DNA from: an uncultured Comamonadaceae bacterium
GTDB lineage: Bacteria > Pseudomonadota > Gammaproteobacteria > Burkholderiales > Burkholderiaceae
DNA: 64,000 nucleotides
NCBI GenBank assembly: GCA_946482595.1
Contig: CAMLSD010000012.1
Coordinates: 6,660-70,659 of the forward strand
Direction of reading: 5' to 3'
Positions 1 through 6,913 of the stretch are shown here, piece by piece. The position numbers were made by a program, and so were the translations under genes. Under the pieces are notes generated by a model. The model had not been told where the DNA came from, did not search any database, and saw only the letters and a list, made by a program, of their open reading frames with translations. The first letter of the stretch is position 1. Every line of letters begins with the position of its first letter.

Positions 1-268
1 GTTGCTCGGCATAGCGGGCCGGATCGAACTCCGGCCCCACCCACAGCCGTGCGTCATACACCCGCAGGCCGAACCAGGTCAGCCGCGCCGAGCCCTGCAG
101 CCGCGCTTCCGCCAGTTCACCCGCCAGTTCGGACGGTACGGCCGGGCCGGAACTGGCCTGCGCGACCCCACCGGCTGCCAGCCAGCAGGCGCCGGCCGCC
201 AGCTGCACCAGCGCAGCGCGCCGGGGCATGAGGGTTCGGGGCGATGCGGATGCAGGTGCGGGTGTCAT
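1..268 (-). CDS. Chalcone isomerase-like exported protein (partial, 3' end outside window)
   Basis: Only the first 89 residues are inside the window; the reading frame runs off the left edge. The start at 268 gives a hydrophobic segment with an Ala-x-Ala type cleavage site (about residues 14-38), so the protein is probably exported. The following stretch, with 'LTWFGLRVYDARLWVG' near residues 65-80, is the typical opening of the chalcone-isomerase-like (Chalcone_3) domain found in many proteobacterial periplasmic proteins of unknown role. It starts 24 bases after the stop of the CFA-type methyltransferase gene on the same strand and is probably the last gene of that operon. Plant-type chalcone isomerase activity should not be assumed; a lipid or fatty-acid role is more likely from context. 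Confidence 0.75.
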   Translation of the reverse strand, partial: MTPAPASASPRTLMPRRAALVQLAAGACWLAAGGVAQASSGPAVPSELAGELAEARLQGSARLTWFGLRVYDARLWVGPEFDPARYAEQ

Positions 269-292
269 GGTGTTGACGCGTGAGAGGTGGGC

Positions 293-1522
293 TCAGCGGG
301 GCTTGTGCAGCGTGAACTGCATGACGTCGGTGTTGCCGGTATCGAAGGCGGCTTCGCAATAGGCGAGGTAGAACTCCCAGATGCGCATGAAGCGTGTGTC
401 GAAACCGAGCTTGCGCACGCGCGTTTCCTCGGCCAGGAATCGGTCGCGCCAGCGCCGCAGGGTTTCGGCGTAGTCGCGGCCGAATGACAGTTCCTCGGTG
501 ACCACCAGCCCCGCCTTGGCTGCCTCTGCCCGGAAGGCCGAGGGGCTGGGCAGCAGCCCCCCCGGGAAGATGTACTGCTGGATGAAGTCGGTGCCACGCA
601 CATAGCGATCGAACAGGTCGTCGCGGATCGTGATGCTCTGGATGCAAGCCCGGCCACCGGGCTTGAGCTGGCGCATCAGGGTGTCGAAGTAGCTGGTCCA
701 GTATTCACGGCCCACGGCTTCGAACATCTCGATCGAGCAGATCGCATCGTAGGGGCCGTCGGCGATGTCGCGGTAGTCCTGGAAGCGCAGGTCGACCCGG
801 TCCGACAGGCCCTTGGCCACCATGCGTGCCTGGCCGTAAGCCAGTTGTTCGGCCGACAGCGTGACGCCGGTGACCTCGGCGCCGAACTCGACTGCGGCCA
901 GCTCGGCCAGCCCGCCCCAGCCGCAGCCGATCTCGAGCAGCCGTTCGCCCGGCTGCACGCCGCATTGCTGCAGCGCACGGCGCACCTTGGCATGCTGGGC
1001 CTGTTCCATCGGGCGGGAGTGATCCCCCTCGAACCACGCACTCGAATACGACATCGTGCTGTCCAGCCAGAGCCGGTAGAACTCGTTGCCGAGGTCGTAG
1101 TGGGCATGGATGTTCTTGCGGCTGCCCTGGCGCGAATTGCGGTTCAGCAGATGGCGCACGCGGTAGAGCATGCGGCCCCACCAGGTGCCGTAGATGACCG
1201 ACTCGACGTCATCGCGGTTGGCGATGAACAGCTTGAGCAGCGCGACCAGGTCGGGCGTGGTCCAGGTGCCGTCGATGTAGCTTTCGGCAAATCCGATGTC
1301 GCCGGATTTCATCGCCTGGGCGCACACGCTCCAGTCGCGCAGGCGGATGGCCGCGCGCGGGCCGTCGCCCTGGCCGAAGCGGGTTGAACTGCCGTCGGGC
1401 ATCTGCACGTCCAGCGTGCCATGCCGCAGGTGCTGCATCAGCCGGAAGACCGCACGCACCGAGGCCGGCGCGGATTCGGGCAGGGAGGATTCGGCGGGGG
1501 AGAAGGTCGTGGTCTGGTTCAT
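293..1522 (-). CDS. Cyclopropane-fatty-acyl-phospholipid synthase family methyltransferase
   Basis: SAM-dependent methyltransferase of the CFA synthase family, which adds a methylene or methyl group to double bonds of phospholipid acyl chains at the membrane surface. The SAM-binding motif I 'LLEIGCGWGGLAE' lies about residues 194-206, and the family hallmark 'YSSAWF' precedes it. I chose the ATG at 1522 (409 aa) because it overlaps the stop of the upstream DUF1365 gene as ATGA; a longer frame up to 1600 would lie inside that gene. The length fits the family. The set FAD oxidoreductase, DUF1365, CFA-type enzyme is a recurring cluster in proteobacteria, often under ECF sigma control, and related CFA-like methylases make 11-methyl or furan fatty acids rather than cyclopropanes. 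Which product is made here cannot be read from the sequence. Confidence 0.88.
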   Translation of the reverse strand: MNQTTTFSPAESSLPESAPASVRAVFRLMQHLRHGTLDVQMPDGSSTRFGQGDGPRAAIRLRDWSVCAQAMKSGDIGFAESYIDGTWTTPDLVALLKLFIANRDDVESVIYGTWWGRMLYRVRHLLNRNSRQGSRKNIHAHYDLGNEFYRLWLDSTMSYSSAWFEGDHSRPMEQAQHAKVRRALQQCGVQPGERLLEIGCGWGGLAELAAVEFGAEVTGVTLSAEQLAYGQARMVAKGLSDRVDLRFQDYRDIADGPYDAICSIEMFEAVGREYWTSYFDTLMRQLKPGGRACIQSITIRDDLFDRYVRGTDFIQQYIFPGGLLPSPSAFRAEAAKAGLVVTEELSFGRDYAETLRRWRDRFLAEETRVRKLGFDTRFMRIWEFYLAYCEAAFDTGNTDVMQFTLHKPR

Positions 1523-2313
1523 CGCGACACTAGGGCTTGCGGAGGTTCCGGTTTTGAGATGAACGGCACGCGCTTCAACCACAGCCGCAGTGCCTGCCAA
1601 TGGATGCGTGCCAGCACGCCGAAGGTCATCAGCGGCATGCCGAAGAAGGCTCGCCGCGTCGCTCGGTGTGTGAGCGGTTCCAGCACACCGCTGACGCTGG
1701 TCTGCAGCAGCGGGCCTTGCGCATCGTCGTGATCGATACGCACCACGGTGCGATCCGGATGCAGTGCACTGCCGCGGGCGGTGCGCATGAAGCGGAAGCG
1801 GTAGTCGCCCTCGACCTTGCAGAACGGCGAGACGTGGAACACCTTGCTCGTGCGCAGCTCACGCCCGTAGGCCAGCTCGGGGCCGTCGAGCAGGTAGCAA
1901 TGCCGCTCGCCGAAGGTGTTGTTGACCTCGACCACGATGGCCGACAGGCTGCCGTCGGCGCGGTGGCAGTACCAGAAGCTCACCGGCTTGAAGACATAGC
2001 CCAGCACCCGCGGGTAGGTGTGCAGCCAGATCTCGCCGTCGGCGTCGGTGATGCCATGCGCGTGCAGCAGCCCTTCCAGCCACGCCAGCGCGTCTTCGCC
2101 GCCGTCCCCGTGGTCACGGTCATGAAAACTGATCAGGCCGAAGCGGTTGCGATGCAAGGCGTCATCCGGTTCACTGGCGAGCCGGCGCATCGGCAGCATC
2201 AGGAAGTAGGTCGGGTAGGCAAACGCATTGCGGGCCGGGCGCAGGCGCGTGTGGCGCACCTGGCCGCGCCCGAGCAGCGGGACCACGTCGCCTGCGCCGA
2301 CCGGCGAATTCAT
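1519..2313 (-). CDS. DUF1365 domain-containing protein
   Basis: 264-residue protein of the DUF1365 family, whose members nearly always sit between an FAD-dependent oxidoreductase and a CFA-type methyltransferase, as here. Visible family features are the N-terminal 'HTRLRPARNAFAYPTYFLML', the central 'LHTYPRVLGYVFKPVSFWYC' and the 'VEVNNTFGERHCYLL' segment. It overlaps both neighbours by an ATGA (2310-2313 upstream, 1519-1522 downstream), so all three are probably translationally coupled. The biochemical function is not established; a role in modifying unsaturated fatty acids together with its neighbours is inference. Confidence 0.85.
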   Translation of the reverse strand: MNSPVGAGDVVPLLGRGQVRHTRLRPARNAFAYPTYFLMLPMRRLASEPDDALHRNRFGLISFHDRDHGDGGEDALAWLEGLLHAHGITDADGEIWLHTYPRVLGYVFKPVSFWYCHRADGSLSAIVVEVNNTFGERHCYLLDGPELAYGRELRTSKVFHVSPFCKVEGDYRFRFMRTARGSALHPDRTVVRIDHDDAQGPLLQTSVSGVLEPLTHRATRRAFFGMPLMTFGVLARIHWQALRLWLKRVPFISKPEPPQALVSR

Positions 2314-3626
2314 GCGGCCTCCGCCATGGCCGGGGTGATCGACAGGCTGCGCTGCAGGGCCTCGGCGACGGCCAGGCCGGACTTCAGCCCGTCCTCATGG
2401 AAACCGTAGCCGGCCCACGCACCGCAGAACCAGGTGTGCTGGCGCCCCTGCAGTTCGGGCAGGGCACGCTGGGCCTCGATGGCGGCCTGGTCGAACACCG
2501 GGTGCGCGTACTCGAACTCGGCGATGACCCGGTCGGGGCGGGGGATACGCGCCGGGTTGAGCGTGACGACCACCGGCTCGGTGAAGGGCAGCGGCTGCAG
2601 GCGGTCGATCAGATAGTGCAGGCACACGGCCGCATGCTCGCGCCCGGCATCGATGCTGCGCTCGTAGTTCCAGGCGGCCCAGGCCTTGCGCTGGCGAGGC
2701 AGCAGCGAGACGTCGGTGTGCAGCACCGCGACGTTGTCGTGATAGCGGATCGCACCAAGCACCGCGCGCTCCCGGGCGGTCGCATCGGCCAGCAGGGCCA
2801 GGGACTGGTCGGAGTGGCAGGCCAGCACGACCTCGTCGAAGCGTTCGCTGCCGCTGTCGGTCGTGACCAGCACACCGGCCCGGCCGTCGCCCTGGGGCAG
2901 CCGCTCGACACGGCGCACGGGTGTGTTCAGCCGGGCATCGTCGAGCCGCTCGATGATGCGGCGCACGTAGTTGCGCGAGCCGCCGCGCACGGTGTACCAC
3001 TGCGGCCGGTCAGTCACCTGGATCAGGCCGTGGTTGTGGCAGAACCGGATCATCGTGGCCACCGGGAACTTCAGCATCTGGTCGGTCGGGCAAGACCAGA
3101 TGCAGCCGAGCATCGGCAGGAAGTACCAGTCGCGGAAGGCCGCGCCGAAGCCGTTGCGGTCGAGGAAGCGGTCGATCGGTTCGGCCAGCCGGCTGTCTTC
3201 GCCCGACACCGCCAGCGCCGTGGTCAGCCGGTTGAAGCGCAGGATGTCGCGCAACATGCCCCAGAAGGCCGGCTTGGCGAGGTTGCGGCGCTGAGCGAAA
3301 ACGGCGTCCAGATCGGTGCCCGCCCATTCGAGATCGATCGCCGGGACCTGCACCGAAAACGACATGTCCGACTTGGCCGTCTCGACCTCCAGCTCGGCAA
3401 ACAGCTTGAGCAGGTGCGGATAGGTGCGGTGATTGAAAACAAGAAAGCCGGTGTCCACACCATGCGTGACCGGACCGTTCGGCCCGGGCAGCGTGACGTC
3501 GACCGTGTTGGCATGGCCGCCAAAGTGGCCGCCCGCCTCGAACAGCGTGACACGGGCATGCGGGGCCAGACGATGGGCCACGGCAAGGCCCGAGATGCCG
3601 GATCCGATGATGGCGATGCGTCGCAT
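2310..3626 (-). CDS. NAD(P)/FAD-dependent oxidoreductase of a fatty-acid modification operon
   Basis: 438-residue flavoprotein of the amine-oxidase/phytoene-desaturase fold. The Rossmann FAD-binding motif 'IIGSGISGLAVA' is at residues 6-17, followed by the acidic end of strand 2 ('LFEAGGHFGG') and the C-terminal FAD motif 'CGAWAGYGFHEDGLKSG'. It is the first gene of the operon DUF1365, CFA-type methyltransferase, chalcone-isomerase-like protein. The ATG at 3626 follows a clear purine-rich ribosome site (GAGGAG about 7 bases upstream). In Rhodobacter sphaeroides a flavoprotein paired with a CFA-like methylase desaturates methylated fatty acids on the way to furan fatty acids; that this is an equivalent enzyme is inference. 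Confidence 0.85.
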   Translation of the reverse strand: MRRIAIIGSGISGLAVAHRLAPHARVTLFEAGGHFGGHANTVDVTLPGPNGPVTHGVDTGFLVFNHRTYPHLLKLFAELEVETAKSDMSFSVQVPAIDLEWAGTDLDAVFAQRRNLAKPAFWGMLRDILRFNRLTTALAVSGEDSRLAEPIDRFLDRNGFGAAFRDWYFLPMLGCIWSCPTDQMLKFPVATMIRFCHNHGLIQVTDRPQWYTVRGGSRNYVRRIIERLDDARLNTPVRRVERLPQGDGRAGVLVTTDSGSERFDEVVLACHSDQSLALLADATARERAVLGAIRYHDNVAVLHTDVSLLPRQRKAWAAWNYERSIDAGREHAAVCLHYLIDRLQPLPFTEPVVVTLNPARIPRPDRVIAEFEYAHPVFDQAAIEAQRALPELQGRQHTWFCGAWAGYGFHEDGLKSGLAVAEALQRSLSITPAMAEAA

Positions 3627-3669
3627 GGCGGCTCCTCAGGCGAGCCGCGGCAGGTGCGCCGCATGAGGA

Positions 3670-3697
3670 GCGGCACCGGCGCGTTGGCCGGTGCCGC
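3670..3697 (-). promoter_or_regulatory. Leader stem-loop upstream of the flavoprotein gene
   Basis: GCGGCACCGGC at 3670-3680 pairs perfectly with GCCGGTGCCGC at 3687-3697 around a six-base loop. It lies 44 bases before the flavoprotein start. No T-run follows in the direction of the operon, so it does not look like a simple intrinsic terminator; an RNA-level control or stabilising element is possible. Confidence 0.5.
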
Positions 3698-3723
3698 CGT
3701 CAGACAAAGCCGCTGCGAAGTGC

Positions 3724-3771
3724 CCCGGAGCGAAGGAGGGAGGGAGGGAGGAGGAGGAGAAGCGCTCCGGG
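3724..3771 (-). promoter_or_regulatory. Stem-loop with a pure pyrimidine (plus strand: purine) loop
   Basis: CCCGGAGCG at 3724-3732 and CGCTCCGGG at 3763-3771 form a perfect 9-bp stem. The 30-base loop between them is purine-only on the plus strand, with GGG at 3738, 3742 and 3746 followed by GG repeats, so the plus strand could form a G-quadruplex or triplex. In the operon transcript the loop is C/U only. It lies between the ECF promoter candidate and the first gene. Confidence 0.45.
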
Positions 3772-3889
3772 ATTTCAACCAGGAGACCCGGAAGCCTCCG
3801 CAGCGTGAAAACCTGTCGATTCAGTCGTGCCATGGACCTGCAAGCCAGGCCTGCTGCCGACACCATGGCCGACCGATCGTTGCCGTTTG

Positions 3890-3914
3890 GACGGTGCCCC
3901 GCCACGGAAGTTCC
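3890..3914 (-). promoter_or_regulatory. Candidate ECF-sigma promoter of the lipid operon
   Basis: On the minus strand GGAAC (3914-3910) is followed after exactly 16 bases by CGTC (3893-3890), the general layout of ECF-sigma promoters. The predicted start near 3883 gives a leader of roughly 257 bases before the flavoprotein gene. Related clusters are known to be controlled by ECF sigma factors responding to singlet oxygen. No sigma or anti-sigma gene is in the window, so this is a pattern match only. Confidence 0.4.
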
Positions 3915-4021
3915 CGCGGCGGTGAAGTTCGATCCACGACGGACCACGAGACGTGACGAGGACATGGACACAGGCACCTGATGGGTTGAACTGATGAGTA
4001 CACATTATGACTTAACAGTTT

Positions 4022-4627
4022 TCATTTTGCATCAAGTAGTTTTTCCAAGTCCGTGACGAGTTTGCGGTCTTGTGGATCGACCTGGCTGGCATGACTGATC
4101 ACCGTGCGACCGTCGCGGCCGACCAGGTACTTGTGGAAGTTCCAGCCCGGGCGTTGACCGGTGCGCTGCGCGAGCTGTTCAAAGAAGGGATGCGCCGGTG
4201 CGTTGCGGCCTGACACCGAGGTCTTCACGAACATCGGAAACCGCACGTTGAACGTGTTTTCACAGAACTCGGCGATCGTGCGGTTGCTGCCCGGCTCCTG
4301 CGCGCCGAAATCGTTCGACGGGAACCCCAGCACGACCAGTCCACGCGCACCAAAGCGCTGCTGCAGTGCCTCCAGCCCCTGGTACTGGGGGGTGAAACCG
4401 CAGTAGCTGGCCGTGTTCACCACGAGCAGCACCCGGCCGCGGTACTGGCACAGGTCCTGCGGTTTTTCGTCCTGGAGCCGGTCGATGCGGTGCTGCAGCA
4501 GAGCCGGACAGGCGGTGTCGGCGGGCGCCGCCCGGGCAGCCAGACCCGGCCAGCAGGCCGCGCCCAGCGCGAACAGGCTCAGGCGACGACGATGGTGATC
4601 AGGCGTCGTGAACTTCTTGAATGGCAT
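4022..4627 (-). CDS. Exported glutathione peroxidase family protein (Cys type)
   Basis: 201-residue thiol peroxidase of the GPx family, reducing hydroperoxides with glutathione or thioredoxin. The peroxidatic cysteine is C76 in 'NTASYCGFTPQYQGLE', and the conserved 'GWNFHKYLV' supplies W162 and N163. The usual 'FPCNQF' motif reads 'FPSNDF' here, so the catalytic-tetrad glutamine is replaced by D106 and the neighbouring Cys by S104. The N-terminus (RRR at 13-15, then a hydrophobic segment ending 'LAARAA') is an export signal, possibly Tat. The ATG at 4627 follows GGAGA; an upstream in-frame ATG has no ribosome site. The gene is divergent from the diiron protein gene, with an FNR-type box between them. 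Confidence 0.85.
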   Translation of the reverse strand: MPFKKFTTPDHHRRRLSLFALGAACWPGLAARAAPADTACPALLQHRIDRLQDEKPQDLCQYRGRVLLVVNTASYCGFTPQYQGLEALQQRFGARGLVVLGFPSNDFGAQEPGSNRTIAEFCENTFNVRFPMFVKTSVSGRNAPAHPFFEQLAQRTGQRPGWNFHKYLVGRDGRTVISHASQVDPQDRKLVTDLEKLLDAK

Positions 4628-4695
4628 GACGTCTCCAGTACGAAGCATGGATACGCCTGCATTTGTAAGGGGATCGGCCACCGTCGCGCCGCCGC

Positions 4696-4709
4696 TTGAC
4701 GGGAATCAA
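4696..4709. promoter_or_regulatory. FNR/ANR-type binding box
   Basis: TTGAC-N4-ATCAA, a full match to the Fnr/Anr/FixK-type consensus TTGAC/T-N4-A/GTCAA. It lies in the divergent region 69 bases before the peroxidase start and about 175 bases before the diiron protein start. A TAGAAT -10 element at 4743-4748 on the plus strand has no good -35 partner, as expected for an activator-dependent promoter, and puts the box centre near -52. Confidence 0.55.
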
Positions 4710-4742
4710 GGGTGCGCGCAGGGTGAAGCGGCACCCCACCGA

Positions 4743-4794
4743 TAGAATCCGCCCGGTTTGCAAGCCTTTTCACACGACTGACAACGGGCTTGCA
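4743..4794 (+). promoter_or_regulatory. -10 element and 5' stem-loop of the diiron protein transcript
   Basis: TAGAAT at 4743-4748 is a good sigma-70 -10 hexamer. A few bases downstream TGCAAGCC (4759-4766) pairs perfectly with GGCTTGCA (4787-4794) across a 20-base loop, so the mRNA would begin with an 8-bp stem-loop. The start site is predicted near 4755. Confidence 0.4.
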
Positions 4795-4883
4795 TGACAA
4801 TACTGCCTCGTTTGTCCCCGGCTTTCTCGTCGGGTCCTGTGCGTCCGGCCCGGCCGGCGCGTCTGCTTGTGAGTGTCTGAGCC

Positions 4884-5786
4884 ATGTCTTCCACCGGAAC
4901 CGGAACCCCCATGTTGTACCCCGAGCTGTTCAAGCAGCTGGAAGCCGTGCGCTGGAACATGGATCGCGACATTCCCTGGGACCAGTTCGACGCCTCCCTG
5001 CTGAGCGAGGAACAGGCCCAGACCATCAAGATGAACGCCATCACCGAGTGGTCGGCGCTGCCCGCCACCGAGATGTTCCTGCGTGACAACCGCGAGGACA
5101 GCGACTTTTCCGCCTTCATGAGCGTGTGGTTCTTCGAGGAACAGAAGCACTCGCTGGTGCTGATGGAATACCTGCGCCGCTTCCGCCCCGACCTGGCGCC
5201 GACCGAACAGGAGCTGCACGAGGTGCGTTTCGAGTTCGACCCCGCCCCGGCGCTCGAGACCCTGATGCTGCATTTCTGCGGCGAGATCCGCCTGAACCAC
5301 TGGTACCGCCGGGCTGCCGAATGGCACACCGAGCCGGTCATCAAGGCCATCTACGAGACCCTGGCCCGCGACGAAGCCCGCCACGGCGGCGCCTACCTGC
5401 GCTACATGAAGCGCGCGATCACGCGTTTCGGTGACGAAGCCAAGGCCGCCTTTGCCAAGGTGGGTGTGCTGATGGCCAGCGCGCGCCGCACGGCCCAGGC
5501 CCTGCACCCGACCAACCTGCACGTGAACCAGACGCTGTTCCCGCGCGACACCATCCAGAGCCGCCTGCCCAACCCCGAGTGGCTGGAACACTGGCTCGAC
5601 CAGCAGATCAAGTTCGACGCCGTCTGGGAGACCAAGGTCGTCGAGCGCATCCTGCACAACATGAGCCTGCTCATGGAGCGCAGCTTCAAGAGCGTTCAGG
5701 AGCTCAACCGCTTCCGCAAGGAAATGATGAGCCAGGTGGCCGCGGCCGCCCAGGGCGGCGCCTCGCCGCAGGCGCAAGGCACCTGA
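4884..5786 (+). CDS. Diiron ferritin-like protein related to acyl-ACP desaturases
   Basis: 300-residue all-helical diiron protein. The ligand set of the acyl-ACP desaturase/ferritin-like family is complete: a first glutamate in helix 1 (E55 or E63), E86-x-x-H89 in 'EEQKH', E134 in 'FCGEIRLNHW', and E164-x-x-H167 in 'DEARH'. Such proteins use O2 to desaturate or oxidise substrates, or work as oxidases or iron proteins; the substrate here is unknown. The ATG at 4884 is used; an internal ATG at 4911 is possible. The gene stands alone and is followed by a hairpin at 5802-5828. The upstream FNR-type box suggests control by oxygen or redox state. Confidence 0.72.
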   Translation: MSSTGTGTPMLYPELFKQLEAVRWNMDRDIPWDQFDASLLSEEQAQTIKMNAITEWSALPATEMFLRDNREDSDFSAFMSVWFFEEQKHSLVLMEYLRRFRPDLAPTEQELHEVRFEFDPAPALETLMLHFCGEIRLNHWYRRAAEWHTEPVIKAIYETLARDEARHGGAYLRYMKRAITRFGDEAKAAFAKVGVLMASARRTAQALHPTNLHVNQTLFPRDTIQSRLPNPEWLEHWLDQQIKFDAVWETKVVERILHNMSLLMERSFKSVQELNRFRKEMMSQVAAAAQGGASPQAQGT

Positions 5787-5801
5787 GCCGCTTCACTCGC
5801 A

Positions 5802-5828
5802 GCGTGGCCCCCGATGGGGTGGCCACGC
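5802..5828 (+). terminator. Hairpin after the diiron protein gene
   Basis: GCGTGGCC (5802-5809) and GGCCACGC (5821-5828) form a perfect 8-bp stem with an 11-base loop, 16 bases past the stop codon. No T-run follows, so it may be a weak or Rho-assisted terminator. A partial third copy of the GCCACGCC arm is at 5879-5886. Confidence 0.4.
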
Positions 5829-5934
5829 CAGCGTGTCATCACAAGGGCCTCCACAAGGCCCCGCAGCCCGTGGGTGGTAGCCACGCCACAGGGCGACGCC
5901 ACACCGCCCCCCGCTAGACTGCGACCCTCATTGA

Positions 5935-5993
5935 CCGGGCAAGGACGACCTTGCCGACGCCCGATGCCGGGGGACGACCCCCATCAAGGGGAA
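5935..5993 (+). promoter_or_regulatory. Guanidine-II (mini-ykkC) riboswitch
   Basis: Two consecutive hairpins with identical ACGA loops: GGCAAGG/CCTTGCC around ACGA (5938-5955) and GGGGG/CCCCC around ACGA (5969-5982). Just after the second hairpin comes the ribosome site AAGGGG (5986-5991), and the ATG of the exporter gene is at 5998. Paired stem-loops with ACGR loops next to a Shine-Dalgarno sequence are the defining features of the guanidine-II class, which frees translation of guanidinium exporters when guanidine binds. Both loops and both stems are intact. Confidence 0.92.
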
Positions 5994-5997
5994 ACGC

Positions 5998-6312
5998 ATG
6001 TCCTGGATCCTGTTGTTCATCGCCGGCCTGTTCGAGGTGTGCTGGGCCATCGGGCTGAAGTACACCGACGGCTTCAGCAAGCCCGTGCCGACGGTGCTCA
6101 CCGTGGCAGCCATGGTGGCCAGTGTGGTGCTGCTGGGGCTGGCCATGAAGCACTTGCCGGTGGGTACGGCCTATGCGGTCTGGACCGGCATCGGCACGAT
6201 CGGCACCGCCATCCTGGGCATCGTGCTGCTGGGGGATCCGGCGAACGGGCTGCGGCTGTTGTGCCTGGGCCTGATCGCGGCCGGGATCATCGGGCTGAAG
6301 CTGGTGAGCTGA
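5998..6312 (+). CDS. sugE: Guanidinium exporter of the SMR family (SugE/Gdx)
   Basis: 104-residue four-helix small multidrug resistance protein. The essential glutamate is E13 in the first membrane segment, and the SugE/Gdx signature is present ('[13 protein letters not shown]', then '[18 protein letters not shown]'). Members with this signature export guanidinium in exchange for protons as antiparallel dimers in the inner membrane. The guanidine-II riboswitch directly upstream makes guanidinium export the best-supported function. Its last 26 bases overlap the 3' end of the convergent rhombosortase gene. Confidence 0.93.
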   Translation: MSWILLFIAGLFEVCWAIGLKYTDGFSKPVPTVLTVAAMVASVVLLGLAMKHLPVGTAYAVWTGIGTIGTAILGIVLLGDPANGLRLLCLGLIAAGIIGLKLVS

Positions 6313-6913
6313 GTCGCGCCCGCCGCCGGATGGCCAGCACCCCGGCGGCCGCCACCACCAGGCCGGCGACGGCCCCGCACGCGTGCGCGGCCACGGCCAC
6401 CGGGAAGCCCCAGTCGGTCGAGGCCACCACGGCAGCGTGCCAGGGCGCTTCGCTCGTGATCTTCAGCAGCAGCCCCACGGCCAGCGCACCGCCGATCCAG
6501 CGCATGGCCGCGGCCTGCAGCAGCAGGTGCACCGCCGCCACGGCCACCCCGGCATGCAGCACGCCGGACAGGCCCGCATAACGCGCCGGTGCATCGGCCA
6601 GCCACAGCAGCACCTGGGTCAGCGGCCAGGCCAGCAACCAGGCGAGTGCGGCACCGGCCGGCAGGCGCGCGGCCCAGCCCAGCCAGGCGACGGCCGCGGT
6701 GCCAGCCAGATTGGCCAGCAGATGCAGGGTGTTCCAGTGCACCAGCGCCGCTGTCCACCAGCGCCAGGCCTGGCCCGGCAGCTCGCGCCGCCAGGCCCAG
6801 GCATCGAGGTCGGCGCCGGCCAGGGCATGCCCGAGCGACAGCACAAGCAACACACCCGCCAGCAGCAGCCAGGCGCGGCCAGGGCGTGTCAGTCGCTGAA
6901 CACGTGTTGCCAT
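6287..6913 (-). CDS. rrtA: Rhombosortase (rhomboid-family intramembrane protease)
   Basis: 208-residue membrane protein of the rhomboid fold. It shows the '[11 protein letters not shown]' helix, the catalytic serine motif 'GLSG' (in '[12 protein letters not shown]') and a late-helix histidine ('[12 protein letters not shown]'), the pattern of rhombosortases, which cleave GlyGly-CTERM tails from surface proteins after transport. No protein with a GlyGly-CTERM tail was seen in this window, so substrates must be elsewhere. The gene overlaps glnE upstream by 25 bases and the convergent sugE by 26 bases, an unusually compressed arrangement at both ends. The exact subfamily (rhombosortase versus plain rhomboid) rests on small size and motif layout. 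Confidence 0.78.
   Translation of the reverse strand: MATRVQRLTRPGRAWLLLAGVLLVLSLGHALAGADLDAWAWRRELPGQAWRWWTAALVHWNTLHLLANLAGTAAVAWLGWAARLPAGAALAWLLAWPLTQVLLWLADAPARYAGLSGVLHAGVAVAAVHLLLQAAAMRWIGGALAVGLLLKITSEAPWHAAVVASTDWGFPVAVAAHACGAVAGLVVAAAGVLAIRRRARLSSPASAR

Larger units (their letters stand above)
3627..4021. other. Intergenic leader region of the lipid operon, no gene
   Basis: 395 bases lie between the glutathione peroxidase stop and the flavoprotein start, both genes on the minus strand. Short open frames are present but none has a ribosome site or recognisable product. The stretch contains an ECF-type promoter candidate (3890-3914), a stem-loop whose loop is entirely pyrimidine on the transcribed strand (3724-3771), and a perfect 11-bp stem (3670-3697). 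The end next to the peroxidase (about 3977-4021) is strikingly AT-rich for this genome. Confidence 0.7.

Noticed and set aside
3636..3977. 113-codon minus-strand frame in the leader of the lipid operon
   Set aside because: No ribosome site, Arg/Ser-rich composition, and it crosses the two stem-loops; better read as untranslated leader.
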